A program made the translations under genes and the position numbers. Positions 56,715 to 61,574 of a stretch of 61,574 nucleotides of DNA are shown piece after piece; positions within the stretch are counted from its first letter, which is position 1, and each line of letters opens with the position of its first letter. Below the pieces are notes generated by a model that did no database searches, was not told the origin of the DNA, and saw only the letters and a program-made list of their open reading frames with translations. Origin of the DNA: Bacteroidales bacterium (lineage in GTDB: Bacteria > Bacteroidota > Bacteroidia > Bacteroidales > UBA1402); the NCBI GenBank assembly GCA_028709215.1, contig JAQVXI010000003.1, forward strand, positions 109,266 through 170,839, read 5' to 3'.

Positions 56715-58832
56715 TTACAATAAATCGACGCGACCTTTAAACTCAGTCAAAACAGCTGTAGCAATGGATTTAGAAACTTCAGCGAAGTTCGAAAATTCCA
56801 TCGAACTGGTTGCACGACCGGACGTAATGGTACGAAGTGCGGTTACATAACCGAATGTCTCTGCCAAAGGCACTTTGGCTTTAACAATACGCGCACCGGA
56901 ACGATTGGATTCCATACCGCCGACTTGACCGCGACGTTTGTTCAAATCTCCAATCACATCCCCCATATTTTCTTCCGGAGTAATTACTTCCATTTTCATA
57001 ATCGGCTCCAATAGGATCGGTTTTGCTTTGGCACAAGCAGACTTAAAGGCCTGAATGGCACAAATTTCAAACGAAAGTTGATCCGAGTCAACCGGGTGGA
57101 ATGAACCGTCCACAACAGTTACCTTCAAACCTTCAACGGGGAATCCGGCCAAAACACCATTCTTCATCGCTGATTTGAAACCCTTTTCAATCGAAGGAAT
57201 GAATTCCTTAGGAATGTTCCCACCTTTTACTTCATCAACAAACTGCAATTCGCCCTCAAAACCTTCGTCTTTCGGACCAACCTTTACAATCATGTCGGCA
57301 AACTTACCACGACCACCGGTTTGTTTTTTATACGTTTCACGTATTTGAACTTCCTGAGAAATCGCTTCTTTATAGGAAACCTGAGGACGGCCTTGGTTAC
57401 ATTCAACTTTAAACTCACGACGCAAACGATCGATGATAATTTCCAAATGGAGTTCACCCATACCGGAAATAACCGTTTGACCCGATTGCTCATCTGTCTT
57501 CACCGTAAATGTAGGATCTTCTTCGGCCAATTTACCCAAACCAATACCCAATTTATCCAAGTCTTTTTGAGTTTTGGGTTCAATTGAAATACCGATTACA
57601 GGTGCGGGGAAATCCATGGATTCAAGAACAATTTGATTATTCTCATCACACAAGGTATCACCGGTACGAATGTCTTTAAAACCAACACCGGCACCAATAT
57701 CACCGGCACCGATCACATCAACCGGATTTTGCTTGCTGGAATGCATTTGGAACAAACGTGAAATACGTTCCTTCCTGCCTGAGCGGGTATTGTATACATA
57801 ACTACCGGCATCCAATTTTCCAGCATAAACACGAATAAAACAAAGACGACCGACGTAAGGGTCAGTGGCAATTTTAAATGCCAAGGCCGTCAAAGGTTCA
57901 CTCTCATCCGGTTTGCGAACGATTTGTTTTTCAGGATCATTGGGGTCAAGACCGACAACCGATTCTGTATCCAAAGGACTGGGTAAAAACGCACAAACAG
58001 CATCCAATAACGTTTGGACACCTTTATTCTTAAAAGATGAACCACACAGCATTGGATTAAGATCCATAGCGATGGTCCCCTTACGAATGGCACGATAGAT
58101 CTCTTCTTCTGTAATGGTTTCAGGATCTTCGAAGTATTTTTCCATCAAAGATTCGTCACATTCAGCAACAGATTCCAACATCTTGCCTCTCCATTCTTGG
58201 GCTTCCTCAAGAAGATTGGCAGGAATTTCTTCTACGTGATAATCCGCACCCATGGACTCATCGTGCCATAGGATCGCTTTCATTTTAATGAGATCAATCA
58301 CACCTTTGAAGGTTTCTTCCGCACCGATAGGAATTTGTACAGGACAGGGATTTGCTTTCAAAACGTCCTTCATCTGGCGCACTACCTCAAAGAAGTTTGC
58401 ACCGGATCGGTCCATTTTATTTACATAGCAAATACGCGGTACACTGTATTTGTCCGCTTGACGCCATACGGTTTCTGATTGAGGCTCAACACCTCCCACA
58501 GCACAATAGGTTGCAACTGCACCATCAAGAATACGCAAAGAACGTTCCACTTCAACGGTGAAGTCAACGTGCCCCGGAGTATCAATCAAATTGATTTTGT
58601 ATTTTTGATCGTTGTAGTTCCAACTGGTTGTGGTTGCAGCAGAAGTAATGGTGATACCACGCTCCTGCTCTTGCTCCATCCAGTCCATTGTTGCAGCTCC
58701 ATCGTGCACTTCACCAATCTTGTGTGTCAAGCCGGTGTAGAAAAGAATACGCTCTGATGTCGTCGTCTTTCCAGCGTCGATGTGGGCCATAATCCCAATG
58801 TTTCTGGTATATTTCAAATCTGCTTTAGCCAT
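56715..58832 (-). CDS. fusA: Elongation factor G
   Basis: EF-G drives translocation using GTP. The 705-residue protein has G1 AHIDAGKTT (16-24), G2 RGIT (58-61), G3 DTPGH (84-88), G4 NKMD (138-141). The domain II-V landmarks include [15 protein letters not shown] and [29 protein letters not shown]. All active-site residues look intact, so this is the main translational EF-G and not one of the divergent EF-G2 paralogues. Confidence 0.98.
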   Translation of the reverse strand: MAKADLKYTRNIGIMAHIDAGKTTTSERILFYTGLTHKIGEVHDGAATMDWMEQEQERGITITSAATTTSWNYNDQKYKINLIDTPGHVDFTVEVERSLRILDGAVATYCAVGGVEPQSETVWRQADKYSVPRICYVNKMDRSGANFFEVVRQMKDVLKANPCPVQIPIGAEETFKGVIDLIKMKAILWHDESMGADYHVEEIPANLLEEAQEWRGKMLESVAECDESLMEKYFEDPETITEEEIYRAIRKGTIAMDLNPMLCGSSFKNKGVQTLLDAVCAFLPSPLDTESVVGLDPNDPEKQIVRKPDESEPLTALAFKIATDPYVGRLCFIRVYAGKLDAGSYVYNTRSGRKERISRLFQMHSSKQNPVDVIGAGDIGAGVGFKDIRTGDTLCDENNQIVLESMDFPAPVIGISIEPKTQKDLDKLGIGLGKLAEEDPTFTVKTDEQSGQTVISGMGELHLEIIIDRLRREFKVECNQGRPQVSYKEAISQEVQIRETYKKQTGGRGKFADMIVKVGPKDEGFEGELQFVDEVKGGNIPKEFIPSIEKGFKSAMKNGVLAGFPVEGLKVTVVDGSFHPVDSDQLSFEICAIQAFKSACAKAKPILLEPIMKMEVITPEENMGDVIGDLNKRRGQVGGMESNRSGARIVKAKVPLAETFGYVTALRTITSGRATSSMEFSNFAEVSKSIATAVLTEFKGRVDLL

Positions 58833-58858
58833 TGTCTTTTTTTACCTTTTGCCAGTTA

Positions 58859-59335
58859 TTAAAAACGGAAATGGGCAAAAGCACGGTTGGCTTCAGCCAT
58901 TCTATGCATATCTTCCTTACGTTTGAAAGAACCACCCTGATTGTTAAATGCATCGACGATTTCAGCGGCAAGCTTTTCAGCCATGGACTTTCCTCCACGC
59001 TTACGGGAATACAAAATAACATTTTTCATTGAAATGGACTCTTTGCGGTCCGGGCGGATTTCAGTAGGAACCTGGAATGTAGCACCACCGATACGGCGTG
59101 ATTTAACTTCGACCTGAGGAGTAATGTTGTCGAGAGCGGCTTTCCAGATTTCGAGTGAGGATTTTTCTTCGTTAGGCAATTTAGCCTTAACGATTTCAAG
59201 TGCGGAATAGAAAATCTCGTAGGACAAGTTTTTCTTTCCATCATACATCAAGTGGTTGACAAATTTAGTCACCTTAATGTCGTTGAATACGGGATCCGGA
59301 AGGATGATCCGTTTCTTTGGTTTGGTCTTTCTCAT
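58859..59335 (-). CDS. rpsG: 30S ribosomal protein S7
   Basis: S7 nucleates the 30S head. The 158-residue protein begins [19 protein letters not shown] and contains [24 protein letters not shown] and [10 protein letters not shown] at the end. The frame is open upstream to 59413 but without S7 similarity. A long 157-base gap with a hairpin separates it from rpsL. Confidence 0.98.
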   Translation of the reverse strand: MRKTKPKKRIILPDPVFNDIKVTKFVNHLMYDGKKNLSYEIFYSALEIVKAKLPNEEKSSLEIWKAALDNITPQVEVKSRRIGGATFQVPTEIRPDRKESISMKNVILYSRKRGGKSMAEKLAAEIVDAFNNQGGSFKRKEDMHRMAEANRAFAHFRF

Positions 59336-59386
59336 TTTCGAAAAAAATTTTCCGTTTTTGTTTGGTTGTCTTGTTCTTGTTTCTTC

Positions 59387-59406
59387 AACATTCCCGCTGG
59401 AATATT
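59387..59406 (-). promoter_or_regulatory. Hairpin in the rpsL-rpsG intercistronic region
   Basis: On the minus strand AATATTCC and GGAATGTT form an 8-bp stem (one G-U pair) with loop AGCG. In enterobacteria S7 represses its operon by binding the S12-S7 intercistronic RNA. A similar role here is speculative and rests on position and gap length (157 bases). Confidence 0.35.
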
Positions 59407-59492
59407 TACTCAACCGTGCTAAGAAGCTATACCAATAAAAAACAGCGTTGTTGTTTTACTGTAAGAAATTCTTTAGTACGCAGTGGCCCTGA

Positions 59493-59897
59493 TTATTTCT
59501 TCTTGGCCGGAGCTGCAGCTTGACCTGGCTTGGGTCGTTTTGCACCATACTTGGAACGTCTTTGTTTACGACCGTTTACACCGGAAGTATCCAACGTACC
59601 GCGTACAATGTGATAACGTACACCTGGAAGGTCTTTCACGCGACCTCCACGCACCAATACAATCGAGTGCTCCTGCAAATTATGTCCTTCTCCCGGAATG
59701 TAGCTATTCACTTCCTTACCGTTGGTCAAACGTACCCTTGCAACCTTACGCATCGCTGAGTTTGGTTTTTTTGGTGTCGTTGTGTAGACGCGTACGCAAA
59801 CGCCACGTCTTTGAGGACAAGAATTCAAAGCCGGAGACTTACTCAATTCTACTTGATCAGTCCTGCCTTTTCTTACTAATTGCTGAATTGTAGGCAT
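59493..59897 (-). CDS. rpsL: 30S ribosomal protein S12
   Basis: S12 monitors decoding. The 134-residue protein begins [12 protein letters not shown]. Lysines at the positions linked to streptomycin resistance are wild type ([10 protein letters not shown], Lys43; GGRVKDLPG). An Ala/Lys-rich tail closes it. First gene of the ribosomal block; two tandem promoters lie upstream. An upstream in-frame ATG at 59930 is not used by the family. Confidence 0.98.
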   Translation of the reverse strand: MPTIQQLVRKGRTDQVELSKSPALNSCPQRRGVCVRVYTTTPKKPNSAMRKVARVRLTNGKEVNSYIPGEGHNLQEHSIVLVRGGRVKDLPGVRYHIVRGTLDTSGVNGRKQRRSKYGAKRPKPGQAAAPAKKK

Positions 59898-59964
59898 TTT
59901 GAATTTTTTTTTAACTATTTTGGTTAACAATATCGCTTTTTAAGTTTTCGCCCAAAAAGGACTG

Positions 59965-59995
59965 CAAAATTACTGTTTTTCTCCGATAAATCAAT
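59965..59995 (-). promoter_or_regulatory. Proximal promoter of the ribosomal block
   Basis: On the minus strand ATTG, 19 bases, TAATTTTG followed by C. Full match to the Bacteroidota consensus, 67 bases before the rpsL ATG. Confidence 0.82.
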
Positions 59996-60038
59996 GATTT
60001 ACAGAAAAAAAACACGGATTTTGCCAAAAAAGCGCCTG

Positions 60039-60069
60039 CAAAGGTACTAAATATCTGTTTAAAAGCAAA
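60039..60069 (-). promoter_or_regulatory. Distal promoter of the ribosomal block
   Basis: On the minus strand TTTG, 19 bases, TACCTTTG followed by C, 74 bases upstream of the proximal promoter. The two identical-geometry promoters in tandem fit the high demand for ribosomal transcripts. It starts just after the DUF3467 stop. Confidence 0.82.
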
Positions 60070-60075
60070 TACTTA

Positions 60076-60396
60076 TTATGCTTCACCTTCGCCAAATCCG
60101 ATGATTGGAGGCATAAAGTTATTTCCTGAAGATTGCTTCTTTATTGAACCGTATTGATTCTCATAGCGGGCAACGTTCTCCTGAAGTGCGCCGAGCAAGC
60201 GCTTGGCATGTTCTGGAGTCAATATAATTCTTGACTTAACCTTAGCCTTAGGCACACCCGGCATCAGCCGTATAAAATCAAGGATAAATTCTGAACTTGA
60301 ATGCGATATCACTGCAAGATTGGAGTAGATTCCCTGAGCGACTTCTTCACTCAACTCGATATTTAACTGGTTTGCATCTGTTTTTTCCATAGTCAT
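60076..60396 (-). CDS. DUF3467 protein
   Basis: A 106-residue cytoplasmic protein (ATG at 60396, or 60390) of the DUF3467 family: LNIELSEEVAQGIYSNLAVISHSSSEFILDFIRLMPGVPKAKVKSRIILTPEHAKRLLGALQENV forms the whole domain (about 10-75). Function is unknown; the family is commonly found near ribosomal and RNA polymerase genes in Bacteroidota. It ends 7 bases before the distal ribosomal promoter. Its own -7 element is at 60415-60422, back to back with that of queF. Confidence 0.88.
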   Translation of the reverse strand: MTMEKTDANQLNIELSEEVAQGIYSNLAVISHSSSEFILDFIRLMPGVPKAKVKSRIILTPEHAKRLLGALQENVARYENQYGSIKKQSSGNNFMPPIIGFGEGEA

Positions 60397-60414
60397 CGTA
60401 TTTCTATTATCAGG

Positions 60415-60422
60415 CAAAGATA
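60415..60422 (-). promoter_or_regulatory. -7 element of the DUF3467 gene
   Basis: The minus strand reads TATCTTTG followed by C, 18 bases before the ATG. It forms a divergent pair with the queF -7 element twelve bases away. Confidence 0.6.
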
Positions 60423-60433
60423 GGAAAAAGAAG

Positions 60434-60441
60434 TACTTTTG
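60434..60441 (+). promoter_or_regulatory. -7 element of queF
   Basis: TACTTTTG followed by C, a full TAnnTTTG match, 21 bases before the queF ATG. Confidence 0.6.
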
Positions 60442-60462
60442 CTTAAAATAACCGTTATACAT

Positions 60463-60915
60463 ATGGATACATTACAAGCATTGGGAAAGAAAACCGAATA
60501 CGCATACGAGTACAAACCTGAATTGCTCGAAGCATTCGAAAACAAGCATCCAGATTATGATTACTTTGTTAGCTTCAATTGCCCTGAGTTTACCAGTCTA
60601 TGTCCCATTACCGGACAACCGGATTTTGCAACCATACAACTGCGATATCTTCCAAACAAACATTTGGTTGAAAGCAAAAGCTTAAAGCTGTATTTATTTA
60701 GTTTTCGAAACCACGGTGCCTTCCACGAGGATTGCATCAACATCATAATGAAAGATCTCATAGCACTTCTTAATCCCAAATACATCGAAGTACAAGGTAA
60801 ATTCTACCCAAGGGGAGGTTTAAGCATTGATCCATTTTGTAATTACGGCCAAAAGGGAACCCATTATGAACAAATGGCTATTGAACGTCTGTTAAGGCAC
60901 GAGCTTTCGTTTTGA
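60463..60915 (+). CDS. queF: NADPH-dependent 7-cyano-7-deazaguanine reductase (preQ0 reductase)
   Basis: QueF reduces the nitrile of preQ0 to preQ1 in queuosine biosynthesis. The 150-residue protein is of the short unimodular type. Nucleophile Cys47 is in [14 protein letters not shown] with Asp54 as acid. The NADPH-binding QueF motif [21 protein letters not shown] spans 70-90, and [14 protein letters not shown] lies at 125-138. FolE at 38549 supplies the pathway's first intermediate. The ATG at 60463 is preferred over an in-frame TTG at 60439 that overlaps the promoter. Confidence 0.97.
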   Translation: MDTLQALGKKTEYAYEYKPELLEAFENKHPDYDYFVSFNCPEFTSLCPITGQPDFATIQLRYLPNKHLVESKSLKLYLFSFRNHGAFHEDCINIIMKDLIALLNPKYIEVQGKFYPRGGLSIDPFCNYGQKGTHYEQMAIERLLRHELSF

Positions 60916-60930
60916 TCGCTGTCGCGAAAG
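60904..60930 (+). repeat. Hairpin spanning the queF stop, first element of the array
   Basis: CTTTCG (60904-60909) pairs with CGAAAG (60925-60930) across a 15-base loop containing the queF stop codon. It is directly followed by the first AATGTGT spacer (60931), so the array begins inside the end of queF. It may serve as the queF terminator, though there is no T-run. Confidence 0.5.
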
Positions 60931-61237
60931 AATGTGTTCAAAAAAAACCTACGGTTTTTTAATGTGTTGCTCCCTATCGGTCGCAAATGTGTCAACGCTG
61001 CGCGTTGAATGTGCGACCTTCGGTCGAGTATGACGGAAGAATGTGTAAAAAACCTGCGGTTTTTTAATGTGTTGCTCCCTATCGGTCGCAAATGTGTCAA
61101 CGCTGCGCGTTGAATGTGCGACCTTCGGTCGAGTATGACGGAAGAATGTGTAAAAAACCTGCGGTTTTTTAATGTGTTGCTCCCTATCGGTCGCAAATGT
61201 GTTGAAACGTTCCGTTTCAAATGTAGGACCTACGGTC
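60931..61237 (+). repeat. Hairpin array with AATGTGT spacers, including a 105-bp tandem repeat
   Basis: Two full copies (60961-61065, 61066-61170) and a third partial copy (from 61171) of a 105-bp unit. Each contains perfect hairpins with three-base centres separated by AATGTG(T). In order these are CAACGC-TGC-GCGTTG (60993-61007), CGACC-TTC-GGTCG (61014-61026) and A6CC-TGC-GGT6 (61047-61065). A related A6CC-TAC-GGT6 precedes the first unit (60942-60960). In the third copy the first two hairpins are replaced by TGAAACG-TTC-CGTTTCA (61203-61219) and GACC-TAC-GGTC (61227-61237): base pairing is kept while sequence differs. No credible gene overlaps. Confidence 0.9.
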
Positions 61238-61288
61238 GAGAACAACGGTGTGGCTGGCTTTCTGCAGTAGGCTGCGGACGCAACGACA

Positions 61289-61427
61289 GCAACGACGGGC
61301 GCAATGCAGCTGGCGGAGCCAGCCTGTGGCGACCTTGTCACCACACTGCGCACGCACGGAGGTCGGTAGTGTCTATATATTGCCCACACGATACGTCCGT
61401 GCGTGCGCGCATTGCGCCCGTCGTTGC
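61289..61427. repeat. Branched palindrome with nested 18-bp and 13-bp perfect stems
   Basis: The outer stem pairs 61289-61306 with 61410-61427 (18 bp, no mismatch). The inner stem pairs 61348-61360 with 61396-61408 (13 bp, no mismatch), only one base from the outer arm on the right. The 41 bases between the left arms hold two hairpins: GCTGGC-GGA-GCCAGC (61309-61323) and GTGGcGAC-CTT-GTCaCCAC (61326-61344, one mismatch). The apical part adds GTGT/ACAC (61369-61372 with 61386-61389). The region looks richer in G+C than its surroundings. It could be a structured RNA, a cruciform or a mobile-element core; none is proven. Confidence 0.8.
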
Positions 61428-61431
61428 TTCA

Positions 61432-61527
61432 ATCGCCGAAGGCGATACATTCACGAGCGGGAGCGAGTGACACATTCAAAAAACGAAACGTTTTTTGACA
61501 CATTCGAAACCAAAGGTTTCGACACAT
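61432..61527 (-). repeat. Second hairpin array, opposite orientation
   Basis: The same architecture read on the minus strand: hairpins CGAAACC-TTT-GGTTTCG (61521-61505), CAAAAAACG-TTT-CGTTTTTTG (61497-61477) and ATCGCC-TTC-GGCGAT (61446-61432), separated by AATGTGT (61504-61498, 61476-61470) and a shortened AATGT (61451-61447). The segment 61452-61469 between two spacers is a near-repeat of GAGCG rather than a clean hairpin. On the plus strand the spacers read ACACATT, so this array faces the one at 60931-61237. Confidence 0.85.
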
Positions 61528-61530
61528 GTT

Positions 61531-61572
61531 AAAATAAGAAAACCCCACCACCGTTACCGGTAGCAGGGCTTT
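61531..61572 (-). terminator. Possible terminator of a gene beyond the right edge
   Basis: On the minus strand CCC...ACCG-loop-CGGT...GGG (61568-61544) gives a two-part stem with an internal loop, followed by TTTTCTTATTTT. It would end a minus-strand gene entering from the right. The stem is imperfect. Confidence 0.4.
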
Positions 61573-61574
61573 AA

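Noticed and set aside
60864-61220. Minus-strand open frame with a repeated 35-residue unit across the 105-bp repeats
   Set aside because: The repeat length is a multiple of three, so any open frame repeats. The sequence is explained by palindromic DNA, shows no start context or similarity, and overlaps queF antisense.
60931-61237. CRISPR array
   Set aside because: Units are 105 bp with internal hairpins; there are no unique spacers between constant repeats and no cas genes in the window.
61114-61470. Plus-strand open frames across the branched palindrome
   Set aside because: Composition follows the inverted repeats; no domain, no ribosome-binding or promoter signal, and several overlapping frames are open at once.
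60931-61530. Integron cassette attC sites
   Set aside because: No integrase and no R/L box core (GTT) pattern; the hairpins are short with three-base loops.

Overview
The window is chromosomal DNA of a Bacteroidota bacterium, most likely order Bacteroidales. Supporting signs are TonB-dependent receptors with N-terminal carboxypeptidase-regulatory-like domains, a PorT-like type IX secretion protein, a fused FeoA-FeoB, a five-repeat DUF349 protein, DUF3467/DUF2490/DUF4956 proteins, and promoters of the Bacteroidota -33/-7 form (TTG, about 19 bases, TAnnTTTG). The lineage is an inference from gene content; no rRNA or tRNA gene is visible to confirm it.

Positions 1-16.4 kb hold envelope and metal functions. 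They run from an edge-truncated FGGY-kinase-like gene and a secreted endonuclease I with a probable type IX sorting domain, through a TonB receptor with a DUF2271-like partner, thiol peroxidase, a mutarotase-fold protein and small secreted proteins, to a TonB receptor/beta-helix lipoprotein pair, FeoAB and a large hybrid histidine kinase. Positions 16.4-26.9 kb carry a 55-residue two-cluster ferredoxin, porT, rplS behind a candidate L19 leader, a macroglobulin/plug protein with a DUF898 membrane protein, nadK, and a compact run pdxJ-exbB-exbD-tonB-DJ-1-eno. ExbB/ExbD/TonB can energise the two receptors.

Positions 27-41.8 kb hold a serine hydrolase, a PepD-type dipeptidase, a tightly packed operon CotH kinase-DUF2490-VTC domain-DUF4956, a flippase-like membrane protein, rsmA, a CorA-family channel whose GMN filter reads GQN, a DUF349 protein, folE, a SPOR protein, malate dehydrogenase and a coiled-coil membrane protein.

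Positions 41.8-60.1 kb are the full str-S10-spc-alpha ribosomal block on the minus strand, from rpsL to rplQ, including fusA, secY, map, infA and rpoA. It is preceded by two well-spaced tandem promoters and holds candidate regulatory RNA structures ahead of rpsD and between rpsL and rpsG. A DUF3467 gene and queF follow, divergently transcribed.

The last ~660 bases carry no credible gene and are the most unusual part of the window. Short perfect hairpins are separated by the spacer AATGTGT. They include a 105-bp unit in tandem in which a third copy keeps the palindromes with different bases. The spacer orientation flips in the right half, and between the halves lies a multi-branched palindrome of about 139 bases built from nested 18-bp and 13-bp perfect stems. 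I found no family that explains it.
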